DNA of 10,043 nucleotides from Flavobacteriaceae bacterium (lineage in GTDB: Bacteria; Bacteroidota; Bacteroidia; Flavobacteriales; Flavobacteriaceae): assembly GCA_027068695.1 (NCBI GenBank), contig JAMOMG010000159.1:1-10043 (forward strand), read 5' to 3'. Within the stretch, counting starts at the first letter, position 1, and each line of letters begins with the position of its first letter. The notes beneath the pieces were generated by a model. It was given only the letters and a program-made list of their open reading frames with translations. It did no database searches and was not told the DNA's origin. The translations under genes and the position numbers were made by a program. Of this stretch, positions 1 through 4,594 are shown one piece after another.

Positions 1-214
1 AACGCTCGAAAGGAACGTTTTTCATTTTTTTATTTTTAAATCCGCCCTCGGGAAGCATATCAAATACTAATTTAGCATGTGTATATTCGTCTAGTGTAAA
101 TGTAATTGCTGGATTCTTTTTTAAAATTAAAAAGAAGCCTTTTTCTTTGTTAAATGTTATATCTAACATTTCTCTTTTCACTTTCAAGTTTTGCAAGTTT
201 TCTGGAATTATCAT
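1..214 (-). CDS. Hypothetical protein, partial (C-terminus beyond window)
   Basis: An open frame reads from an ATG at 214 down to the window edge without a stop, giving 71 residues that begin MIIPENLQNLKVKREMLDI. The start is supported by a strong ribosome site (GGGGGTGA, 221-228) six bases upstream, and by an ATGA overlap with the stop of the preceding minus-strand gene, a usual sign of translational coupling. The visible part is a mixed hydrophobic and charged soluble protein with alternating beta-like stretches (GFFLILKKNPAITFTLDEY) and no membrane segment or signal peptide. I do not recognise the family. It probably forms one transcription unit with the gene at 211-459. Confidence 0.75.
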   Translation of the reverse strand, partial: MIIPENLQNLKVKREMLDITFNKEKGFFLILKKNPAITFTLDEYTHAKLVFDMLPEGGFKNKKMKNVPFER

Positions 215-459
215 TCCTTTTCACCCCCATCCTCTTTTGTGAAATCTTCAACTAATATCCACTTGTCATTATCATCTAAATAGAATAGATATGTTTTCTT
301 ACAAACAACTAAAAAACGACCACATCTGTCTATAAAATAATCATCATCCTCAAGAAAGATATGGTTAGTATTCAGATATTCTGGTGGAATTACGTACTGA
401 AACTCATCCCACTTGTCATTGTTGAAAATTTCTAAAAATTCTTTTGCGTCTCTCTTCAT
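211..459 (-). CDS. Small acidic hypothetical protein (82 aa)
   Basis: An 82-residue soluble, acidic protein starting MKRDAKEFLEIFNNDKWDEF. An acidic cluster (LEDDDYF, about residues 36-42) is followed by a probable beta hairpin with two cysteines (CGRFLVVC, about 46-53) and an acidic C-terminus. The start is firm: a consensus GAGGTGAT ribosome site lies three bases upstream. It is the first gene of a minus-strand unit, divergent from the helix-turn-helix gene at 737 and separated from it by the repeat-rich control region. Its stop overlaps the ATG of the next gene. I do not recognise the family. The acidic character and position next to a likely regulatory or origin region would fit a small accessory or DNA-mimic-like protein, but nothing in the sequence proves this. 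Confidence 0.8.
   Translation of the reverse strand: MKRDAKEFLEIFNNDKWDEFQYVIPPEYLNTNHIFLEDDDYFIDRCGRFLVVCKKTYLFYLDDNDKWILVEDFTKEDGGEKE
221..228 (-). promoter_or_regulatory. Shine-Dalgarno site of the partial minus-strand gene
   Basis: On the minus strand this reads GGGGGTGA, six bases before the ATG at 214. It is a near match to the GGAGGTGA complement of the 16S rRNA 3' end. It lies inside the end of the upstream gene, as expected for an internal operon gene. Confidence 0.65.
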
Positions 460-462
460 ACT

Positions 463-470
463 ATCACCTC
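463..470 (-). promoter_or_regulatory. Consensus Shine-Dalgarno site
   Basis: The minus strand reads GAGGTGAT with three bases before the ATG at 459. It is the best ribosome site in the window and fixes the start. It also shows that this mRNA has a leader, unlike the plus-strand first genes, which have no such site. Confidence 0.75.
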
Positions 471-480
471 AAAAGTTTTA

Positions 481-518
481 CGAAAATAGAACAAAATTTC
501 AAATTTTTAATATTTTCG
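481..518 (-). promoter_or_regulatory. Probable minus-strand promoter flanked by an 8-bp inverted repeat
   Basis: CGAAAATA (481-488) and TATTTTCG (511-518) are perfect inverted copies 22 bases apart. Between and overlapping them lies the only good TATA-like stretch for the minus-strand unit (minus strand ATATTAAAAATTT, about 501-513). A start 25 bases downstream would fall near 475-480 and leave a short leader carrying the ribosome site. The inverted repeat around the TATA box could be an operator. The promoter is inferred from composition and position only. Confidence 0.4.
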
Positions 519-553
519 ATAGTTAAATTTCAGTTAAGTTTTAGTTAAATTTG

Positions 554-574
554 AGTTAAATTTTAAATTTAACT
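554..574. repeat. Inverted repeat within the iteron array (left core)
   Basis: AGTTAAATTT (554-563) and AAATTTAACT (565-574) are perfect 10-bp inverted arms around one T. This is one of two places where the direct AGTTAA units are interrupted by an inverted copy. Immediately to the right, AAATTTAAC (565-573) also pairs with GTTAAATTT (576-584), so the left core is a double inverted repeat. Confidence 0.7.
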
Positions 575-610
575 CGTTAAATTTTAGTTAAATTTTTCTT
601 GCAAAATTTT

Positions 611-636
611 AGTTGTATACTATATATTATACAACT
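611..636. repeat. Central inverted repeat with TATA-like loop
   Basis: AGTTGTATA (611-619) and TATACAACT (628-636) are perfect 9-bp inverted arms around CTATATAT. It sits midway between the two halves of the AGTTAA array and uses a related but distinct motif (AGTTGTAT). It is the most TATA-like stretch in the control region. It could be a bidirectional promoter core, a dimer operator or an unwinding element. Nothing in the sequence separates these options. Confidence 0.6.
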
Positions 637-672
637 TGAATAGTCAAAGAATGTTAAATTTTAGTTAAGTTC

Positions 673-694
673 AAAATTTAACTAGTTAAATTTT
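673..694. repeat. 22-bp perfect palindrome (right core of the array)
   Basis: The arms AAAATTTAACT and AGTTAAATTTT join without a spacer to give a 22-bp perfect palindrome. It is the right-hand counterpart of the left core and would suit a dimeric binding protein. Confidence 0.75.
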
Positions 695-699
695 AGTTA

Positions 700-736
700 A
701 GTAAAAGTTAAAAATTAGTTAAGTTATTTTTTCTTC
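700..736 (+). promoter_or_regulatory. Probable promoter of the helix-turn-helix gene, inside the repeats
   Basis: A TATA-like stretch GTTAAAAATTA (707-717) lies about 20-30 bases before the ATG at 737, with an A-rich stretch (AAGTAAAA) just upstream as a possible BRE. There is no ribosome site; the ATG follows a pyrimidine tract (TTTTTTCTTC), so the transcript may be leaderless. The last two AGTTAA units overlap this box, so binding there should block transcription. This points to autorepression if the 737 protein is the binder. Confidence 0.45.
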
Positions 737-955
737 ATGAGTAAGAACAAAAAAGAACTTTTGATAGAATTTTTAAAGAAAGGCATAAAAGACAATAAAA
801 TTCTTGCCCGAATTTTAGAAACAAGCCCGCAATCGATTGCAGTTATGAAATATAAACTTGTTAAAGAAGGAATTTTAAAAGAAGAGGAAGTATATGTACG
901 AAAAAATAAAAAAAGAAATAAAACAAAAGAGAAGAAAGATCTGCCTTTTCTTTGA
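737..955 (+). CDS. Small helix-turn-helix DNA-binding protein (72 aa)
   Basis: A 72-residue, very basic protein. Residues 5-47 fit a (winged) helix-turn-helix: helix 1 KELLIEFLKKG, helix 2 NKILARILET (about 20-29), turn SPQ, recognition helix SIAVMKYKLVKEG (about 33-45). This resembles the common pattern of a helix followed by 'ARIL-S-Q-A--K-KL---GIL'. The C-terminal third is a lysine/arginine-rich tail (RKNKKRNKTKEKK) likely to touch DNA non-specifically. The ATG is chosen because a TATA-like box lies 20-30 bases upstream and there is no ribosome site. It directly adjoins the AGTTAA array, which covers its own promoter. The likely role is a repressor or origin-binding protein acting on that array. 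I cannot name a family with certainty. Confidence 0.8.
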   Translation: MSKNKKELLIEFLKKGIKDNKILARILETSPQSIAVMKYKLVKEGILKEEEVYVRKNKKRNKTKEKKDLPFL

Positions 956-970
956 TTTTATTTAGTAAAA
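956..970 (+). terminator. Weak T-rich terminator or hairpin after the HTH gene
   Basis: Directly after the TGA stop, TTTTA (956-960) can pair with TAAAA (966-970) around TTTAG. It is a reduced version of the TTTTACT/AGTAAAA hairpins found after the genes ending at 3204 and 4510. Archaeal termination needs little more than a T tract, so this may be partial termination. Confidence 0.3.
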
Positions 971-1026
971 AAATAAAACTTTTCTAAAGAAATTATATAT
1001 ATTAATTATAATAATAATTCTTTATT
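964..1026 (+). promoter_or_regulatory. Promoter of the membrane protein-protease unit
   Basis: The element AGTAAAAAAATAAAAC begins 63 bases before the ATG. A purine-rich BRE-like TAAAGAAA (985-992) and a TATA box TATATATTAA (about 995-1004) follow. A start 25 bases downstream falls at or just before the ATG at 1027, and no ribosome site is present, so the mRNA is probably leaderless. The part from 985 through the ATG is identical to that before the gene at 3282. Confidence 0.65.
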
Positions 1027-1029
1027 ATG
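985..1029 (+). repeat. 45-bp exact direct repeat, copy 1 (promoter plus ATG)
   Basis: Bases 985-1029 are identical to 3240-3284, covering BRE, TATA box, initiation region and the start codon. Identity ends at the base after the ATG. Upstream, the AGTAAAAA(A/G)ATAAAA element is also shared at the same distance, but the ten or so bases between differ. Confidence 0.9.
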
Positions 1030-1431
1030 AATGAGCAAGAAATTAAGTTAATCAGACCAGCATTTATTGTTTTGATCCTTCTGTGTGCTGTGTTTTTGGC
1101 AACACTACATATAATAAATGTGCTTTGGCTAGGTCTTATAGGAGTTGTTTGTATGAGTATGTTGTTAATCGAACCATATTTAAGGCAGTTAGGACTTCTT
1201 AAAACCCAAGACGAGGAGTTTGCTTATAGACTGTTAGTTATTTTTTCGGGTCTACTTATTTTTGGACTTTTGCAAGCGGGTGTTATTCCAGTAATAAGCG
1301 CTACGGGAATCTTAGCGCTTGATATTGTTTTAACAACTGTTATTTTGCTATTTGTTGTTATAGTTGTTTTTCTTTCGCTATATCTTTATACACATAAAGA
1401 AGAACTAGAAAAGATAAAGAAGAGACTATGA
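1027..1431 (+). CDS. Four-helix integral membrane protein (134 aa)
   Basis: I do not recognise the family. The 134-residue protein has four probable membrane helices: about 11-30 (PAFIVLILLCAVFLATLHII), 32-52, 68-91 and 95-121. A hydrophilic loop (LLKTQDEEFAYR, about 57-68) separates the two pairs, and a charged tail (HKEELEKIKKRL) follows the last helix. Both ends are probably cytoplasmic. The ATG is the one at the expected leaderless distance from the TATA box. It heads a unit with the next membrane protein (ATGA overlap at 1428-1431) and a membrane-targeted subtilase. The next protein has the same layout and a similar tail (RKEELERLKKYIE), so the two may be distant paralogues or partners in a membrane complex. 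Function unknown. Confidence 0.8.
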   Translation: MNEQEIKLIRPAFIVLILLCAVFLATLHIINVLWLGLIGVVCMSMLLIEPYLRQLGLLKTQDEEFAYRLLVIFSGLLIFGLLQAGVIPVISATGILALDIVLTTVILLFVVIVVFLSLYLYTHKEELEKIKKRL

Positions 1432-1874
1432 ATGAGAGAATAAATGCTTTAAGATTGATTGGAAATTGTTTAGCATTTGTTTTTCTTTTTTCTCTTGCTT
1501 TATATTTCATATTTACTAATTTCTTCATTGGAATAATGTTTTTACTTGCTTCTTATGATCAATACGAAGATATACTTTCTCAGTTAAAACACAGAGAAAT
1601 ATTTTTAATAAATAGATATGTTGATATTATTTTTGAATTAATTTTAATTGCATTTGGATGTATAATAGCAACTTTCTCTCTGCTTTATATAATTTATTTT
1701 AAGACCCCGCTAGCAATTTTAATGCTTGTTTCAAGCGTTTTAATAATAACGTCAAGTTTTGACGATATATACATGGATTTGGAGGGATATAGGCATGAGG
1801 CTTTGGCAAAAATACATAGAAAAGAAGAACTTGAACGACTCAAAAAATATATCGAAGTATATAAGAAAAAGTAA
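1428..1874 (+). CDS. Second multi-helix membrane protein (148 aa)
   Basis: A 148-residue membrane protein whose ATG overlaps the stop of the previous gene (ATGA), indicating coupled translation. Hydrophobic segments lie at about 9-29, 31-43, 65-90 and 93-111. A polar loop (DQYEDILSQLKHREIFLINR, about 44-63) splits them and a long basic tail (about 120-148, with RKEELERLKKYIE) ends the protein. Layout and tail resemble the preceding protein. The last 80 bases overlap the protease gene in another frame, so the tail and the protease's cytoplasmic N-terminus are encoded by the same DNA. No known family is recognised. A role as membrane partner of the protease or of the surface proteins is a guess from context. 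Confidence 0.8.
   Translation: MNERINALRLIGNCLAFVFLFSLALYFIFTNFFIGIMFLLASYDQYEDILSQLKHREIFLINRYVDIIFELILIAFGCIIATFSLLYIIYFKTPLAILMLVSSVLIITSSFDDIYMDLEGYRHEALAKIHRKEELERLKKYIEVYKKK
1781..1786 (+). promoter_or_regulatory. Shine-Dalgarno site fixing the subtilase start
   Basis: GGAGGG lies eight bases before the ATG at 1795, inside the end of the preceding gene. It supports 1795 rather than the in-frame ATG at 1759, which has no such site. Confidence 0.7.
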
Positions 1875-3204
1875 TTTCTTAGTTGCTAAACAATTTATTT
1901 TAGTTCTTGCGAGCATAACTTTATTTTTCTCTATTTTTCCTTTGTTTTTAAAGCAAACAATTAGTTCTTTATATTTAAAAAATGTAGATCCCGCTGTAAT
2001 TAGTAATTTAAATCAAGGAAAGCCTACTATTGCTTATATTACTTTCAAAAACAGAATTAATTTAAGATGTGAAAGAATTTGGAATTTTGGTAAAATAAAG
2101 ATATGTAAATATGTTATTTATAGCAAAAAACAACTAGAAAAAATAGCAAGAATGAGCAACGTTCTTGGAGTATCTTATACATATACTTACAAAATTATAC
2201 CTAGAACGACCTCAACTCAATATAATTATAATGTAAATATTTACTACAAAACTATGCTTATGAATAAAAATTCTCAATATAATGGAAATATCACAGTTGG
2301 AATAGTTGATACGGGAGTTGACTTCATGAATCCTTATTTTTTCAGAAATAACGTAACAGTTTTTAAGGTTTTAGTTGATTGTAGAGTTTATCCTTGCGTC
2401 GTTAATAATACGAGTAATTTTACTTACAATCAAATGCTAAACGTGTTTAATTTTAGTTATAATTCTGAATTACATTACTATCAAGATTTTAATGGACATG
2501 GAACTTTTGTTACAGGAGAAATTGTTTCACAGTATTCAAATTATAAAGGATTAGCACCCGGGGACTACATAGTAGAAATAAAAGCATTTAATAAAAATGG
2601 AACTGCATCAACTGACGAAATATTAAATGCCCTTCAATGGCTTTACAACAACATTCCAATATACAATATAAAAGCACTTAGTTTTAGTTGGGGAAGCGCT
2701 GAGCCTTGTTCTCCTTACAATCCAATAATTCAAGCAATTAAACAAATCTATTTAACATATAGAATTCCAATTTTCGTCGCAGCGGGAAATTATGGAAACT
2801 TTTTAGGGGATATTGGAAGTCCCGCATGCTCACAGTATGTTTTTGCAGTTGGAAGTTGGAACTGCTATGAAAATAAATTATCGTGGTTTAGCAGCGTTGG
2901 ACCAGCGGAAGACAGAATAAAACCCGATTTTGTCGCTTGTGGAACTGAAATAGTAAATCTAAGAAGTCAAACGAGTGATTTAGGATGTTTGGAAGGAAAT
3001 TGCAATTTAACGGTTATGAGCGGTACTAGTATGGCAACTCCCCTAGCAACTGCGTGCTATAGTCGTTTCTATCAATATTATATAGATACATATGGAAGAG
3101 CACCGTCACCAAAAGATTTTATCGAGTATGAAAAAGTAAATGCTATAAAGTATTTTATACATAAAGATGTGTTTACTGGGTATGGATTTTTACAATGTCC
3201 TTAG
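1795..3204 (+). CDS. Membrane-targeted subtilisin-like serine protease (S8)
   Basis: A complete subtilase of 469 residues from the ATG at 1795, chosen for the GGAGGG site eight bases upstream. The 1759 ATG would add 12 residues. The basic N-terminus (residues 1-27) precedes a hydrophobic helix (about 28-52), a signal peptide or type II anchor. Residues about 60-140 look like an I9-type propeptide (PTIAYITFKNRI and following). The catalytic set is intact: Asp172 in IVDTGVD, His235 in GHGTF, oxyanion Asn332 in AAGN, Ser412 in GTSMATP. About a dozen cysteines in the extracytoplasmic part suggest disulfides, and several N-x-S/T sequons suggest glycosylation. The chain ends soon after the catalytic core with no added domain. 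It is third in a unit with two membrane proteins. Likely roles are maturation of the neighbouring surface glycoproteins or attack on a cell surface; the substrate is not shown by the sequence. Confidence 0.93.
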   Translation: MRLWQKYIEKKNLNDSKNISKYIRKSNFLVAKQFILVLASITLFFSIFPLFLKQTISSLYLKNVDPAVISNLNQGKPTIAYITFKNRINLRCERIWNFGKIKICKYVIYSKKQLEKIARMSNVLGVSYTYTYKIIPRTTSTQYNYNVNIYYKTMLMNKNSQYNGNITVGIVDTGVDFMNPYFFRNNVTVFKVLVDCRVYPCVVNNTSNFTYNQMLNVFNFSYNSELHYYQDFNGHGTFVTGEIVSQYSNYKGLAPGDYIVEIKAFNKNGTASTDEILNALQWLYNNIPIYNIKALSFSWGSAEPCSPYNPIIQAIKQIYLTYRIPIFVAAGNYGNFLGDIGSPACSQYVFAVGSWNCYENKLSWFSSVGPAEDRIKPDFVACGTEIVNLRSQTSDLGCLEGNCNLTVMSGTSMATPLATACYSRFYQYYIDTYGRAPSPKDFIEYEKVNAIKYFIHKDVFTGYGFLQCP

Positions 3205-3226
3205 TTTTTACTTTTTTTAGTAAAAA
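3205..3226 (+). terminator. Hairpin/T-tract terminator after the subtilase
   Basis: TTTTTACT (3205-3212) pairs with AGTAAAAA (3219-3226) around six Ts, starting directly after the TAG stop. The T tracts alone would suit archaeal termination. The right arm is also the start of the conserved promoter element of the next gene, so terminator and promoter share bases. Confidence 0.55.
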
Positions 3227-3281
3227 GATAAAAGATAATTAAAGAAATTATATATATTAATTATAATAATAATTCTTTATT
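3219..3281 (+). promoter_or_regulatory. Promoter of the 250-residue glycoprotein gene
   Basis: AGTAAAAAGATAAAA starts 63 bases before the ATG, exactly as upstream of 1027. A BRE-like TAAAGAAA (3240-3247) and TATATATTAA (about 3250-3259) follow. No ribosome site precedes the ATG at 3282, so the transcript is probably leaderless and co-regulated with the 1027 unit. Confidence 0.65.
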
Positions 3282-3284
3282 ATG
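3240..3284 (+). repeat. 45-bp exact direct repeat, copy 2 (promoter plus ATG)
   Basis: Identical to 985-1029, through the ATG. The coding sequences that follow are unrelated, so the repeat is a shared control element rather than part of a gene duplication. Confidence 0.9.
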
Positions 3285-4034
3285 GAGAGGACGAAAGTAA
3301 TAAATAAGGAAAGAATAGGAAAACTGTTTAGTTTGATTCTTATTTTTGCATTCTTTACTGGAGTTTTTGGAGCAACTATAATATGTTATGACCAGAACGG
3401 ACTTCCCGTAACTGGAACTAAACTTATTGTAGCAAACTCAACAACTAGATTGAATCTAACGACAAATGGATCGACTGGAACAACTGTTAACTTAATAAAT
3501 GGAACAAACTATACAGTTTACTGTTTCATAACATCTAATAAAGTCATAATGGGAGAAATACTATTAGCAAATAATTCATTGTCATACTCGTTCAACGCAA
3601 GCGCATATAACTATACGACTATATCTTTACCAAAATACTCGTGTTTGAACGTTTCTTACAACGTGTCTTTTACTAATATGAACATACCTTTAACATTGAC
3701 TGGAAATAGTACGCTATACACAGAGAACGTGTCTGATGTGAACATATCTGGCTTTGTTAAGGAAATAAAGAAAGGAATGTACATATATAAACTAGAGAAC
3801 ATAACTGTCAACAACGTTACATATAACAACACTACATACGTAACTGTTAAGGCATATGAGAACAACGATGTAAAAGTGTACTACATAAGAACATTGAAAG
3901 CATGGGTTATGGGTATGTTGCTATTGTTCATACTAGCACTATTGGTACTTATTTACGTCTCTCTGGGTAAGGGAATGATTAAGCACAGTTTGAAAGAAAA
4001 CAAGTGGATAGAAGTAAATAGAAAGAGAAAGTGA
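3282..4034 (+). CDS. Type I membrane glycoprotein with conserved cytoplasmic tail (250 aa)
   Basis: I cannot assign a named family. The 250-residue protein has a signal peptide (basic 1-14, hydrophobic 15-29, likely cleavage near VFG-A, residues 30-31), an extracytoplasmic domain (about 31-205), one membrane helix (about 207-228) and a 22-residue basic tail. About 17 N-x-S/T sequons (hand count) crowd the ectodomain. Its first part (IICYDQNGLPVTGTKLIVAN onwards) resembles carboxypeptidase-regulatory-like or Ig-type beta sandwiches with the 'nG.pv.g..v.v' pattern. The tail IKHSLKENKWIEVNR matches IPHTLKDNKWLEVNR at the end of the 1714-residue protein, so both probably bind the same inner partner. 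Asn is mostly AAC here, unlike the first half of the giant gene, which may mark higher expression. The start is fixed by the 45-bp leaderless promoter block shared with 1027. It may be the abundant small component of a surface layer or virion coat. Confidence 0.85.
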   Translation: MERTKVINKERIGKLFSLILIFAFFTGVFGATIICYDQNGLPVTGTKLIVANSTTRLNLTTNGSTGTTVNLINGTNYTVYCFITSNKVIMGEILLANNSLSYSFNASAYNYTTISLPKYSCLNVSYNVSFTNMNIPLTLTGNSTLYTENVSDVNISGFVKEIKKGMYIYKLENITVNNVTYNNTTYVTVKAYENNDVKVYYIRTLKAWVMGMLLLFILALLVLIYVSLGKGMIKHSLKENKWIEVNRKRK

Positions 4035-4038
4035 GAAC

Positions 4039-4260
4039 ATGACAAAATCGATAGAACTTTTAAAAGAAGTAAGACTAAAAGGAACTAATACAACACTTTA
4101 TGAAGTTTTACAACCGGCAGTAGAGAAATGTAAACTAGTTGCTCAGAATGACTCAGAACTTGAAGACTGTGTTAAGTCAATAGTATCGTATGCTTATGTT
4201 ACGCTAGAGACGAAGAGAATTCCAAATATGATTAAAAATAAGAGATTCATAAAACTTTAA
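4039..4260 (+). CDS. Small soluble hypothetical protein (73 aa)
   Basis: A 73-residue protein, predicted mostly helical and cytoplasmic, starting MTKSIELLKEVRLKG and ending in a basic stretch (MIKNKRFIKL). Two cysteines (Cys32 in EKCKLV, Cys44 in LEDCVKS) flank the middle. It starts four bases after the stop of the glycoprotein gene, with only a weak purine-rich site (GTGAGAAC) overlapping that stop, so it is probably read from the same mRNA. There is no signal peptide or membrane segment. As the cytoplasmic product of this two-gene unit it could contact the conserved tail of the glycoprotein, but this rests on position only. Family not recognised. Confidence 0.7.
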   Translation: MTKSIELLKEVRLKGTNTTLYEVLQPAVEKCKLVAQNDSELEDCVKSIVSYAYVTLETKRIPNMIKNKRFIKL

Positions 4261-4288
4261 TATTTTTTAAGTATTTCTTTTTCTTAGT
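4254..4288 (+). promoter_or_regulatory. Possible promoter and T-rich terminator before the 4289 gene
   Basis: CTTTAATATTTTTTAAG (4254-4270) is TATA-like and 20-35 bases before the ATG at 4289. It is followed by a pyrimidine-rich run ending TTTCTTTTTCTTAGT, similar to the tract before the 737 ATG. There is no ribosome site. The T runs could also end the upstream transcript. Confidence 0.35.
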
Positions 4289-4510
4289 ATGCTCACGACA
4301 AAAGTAAAGAGAGGAGTTAAGAGAATATTTGGATTCTTACCTATGAGTTTTGATGAGTTTTTGTTGTGTTTAGATAAGTTAAAGAATGACAAGAATCGTG
4401 TGCATTTTTTAACATACAGAAAGGCAAAGCAATACATAGAGATTTGTTCTAATGAATTTTTAAATGATAAAGAGAAAAAAATAATTCTAAAAAAATTGAA
4501 AAATCTTTAA
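4289..4510 (+). CDS. Small basic hypothetical protein (73 aa)
   Basis: A 73-residue, lysine-rich, probably helical protein: MLTTKVKRGVKRIFGFLPMS, then DEFLLCLDKLKND and a basic helical C-terminus (EKKIILKKLKNL). The alternation of leucines/isoleucines with lysines suggests amphipathic helices that could bind nucleic acid, membrane surface or a partner protein. There is no transmembrane segment and no recognised motif. It lies 28 bases after the 4039 gene, in front of the giant gene, and is closed by a hairpin/T-rich terminator. The ATG at 4289 follows a TATA-like stretch at a leaderless distance. Function unknown; it could be expressed alone or as the last gene of the 3282 unit. Confidence 0.7.
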   Translation: MLTTKVKRGVKRIFGFLPMSFDEFLLCLDKLKNDKNRVHFLTYRKAKQYIEICSNEFLNDKEKKIILKKLKNL

Positions 4511-4519
4511 TTCTTTTTC

Positions 4520-4539
4520 TTTTACTTTTTCTAGTAAAA
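4520..4539 (+). terminator. Hairpin/T-tract terminator before the giant gene
   Basis: TTTTACT (4520-4526) pairs with AGTAAAA (4533-4539) around TTTTCT, shortly after the TAA at 4508-4510, with further T runs on the left. Stem and loop sizes nearly match the hairpin at 3205-3226, and the right arm again starts a promoter element. Confidence 0.5.
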
Positions 4540-4594
4540 AAATAAAACATTCTTGTTTAAAATTAATTTATCTTTAATTATATTAGATTATATT
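4533..4594 (+). promoter_or_regulatory. Promoter of the giant glycoprotein gene
   Basis: AGTAAAAAAATAAAAC starts 62 bases before the ATG at 4595, matching the 63-base spacing at 964 and 3219. The core differs from the 45-bp repeat but keeps the plan: a TATA-like TTTAAAATTAATTTA (4556-4570) and an AT-rich stretch ending TATTATG. No ribosome site is seen, so a leaderless start at 4595 is likely. Confidence 0.55.

Larger units (their letters stand above)
521..722. repeat. Iteron-like array of AGTTAA units with 11-bp phasing
   Basis: AGTTAA, usually continuing as AGTTAAATTTT or AGTTAAGTT, starts at 521, 532, 543, 554, 586, 663, 684, 695, 706 and 717, with one-base variants (CGTTAA, TGTTAA) at 575 and 652. 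Spacings are 11 bp, 21 bp where an inverted copy is interposed, or 66 bp (six elevens) across the centre, so sites lie nearly on one face of the helix. A 27-bp block recurs at 565-591 and 674-700 with one mismatch. The array fills the gap between the divergent genes at 459 and 737. Such an array fits a multi-site operator or a replication origin with iterons. The neighbouring helix-turn-helix protein is the obvious candidate binder. Function is inferred. Confidence 0.8.

Noticed and set aside
611..636. tRNA or structured RNA gene
   Set aside because: Only one AT-rich 9-bp stem is present, with no cloverleaf or conserved tRNA bases. A DNA-binding or promoter role fits better.
521..722. CRISPR array
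   Set aside because: The units are about 6-11 bp, contiguous and partly inverted, with no 30-45-base unique spacers and no cas genes.
1759..1794. Upstream in-frame ATG at 1759 as the subtilase start
   Set aside because: No ribosome site precedes it and it lengthens the overlap to 116 bases. The ATG at 1795 has GGAGGG eight bases upstream and gives a typical basic N-terminus before the hydrophobic helix.
2559..2571. CCCGGGG in the subtilase as a sibling of the CCCGGGG near 5495
   Set aside because: Both simply encode Pro-Gly-Asp with the same codons. There is no longer shared sequence around them.
3656..3865. Antisense open frame within the 250-residue glycoprotein gene
   Set aside because: It is fully contained in a well-supported gene, has no ribosome site or promoter, and its composition follows from the complementary strand of Asn/Thr-rich codons.
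4553..4594. TTG at 4553 as the start of the giant protein
   Set aside because: It lies inside the promoter elements. The ATG at 4595 sits at the same distance from the AGTAAAA element as the starts at 1027 and 3282 and directly precedes a normal signal peptide.
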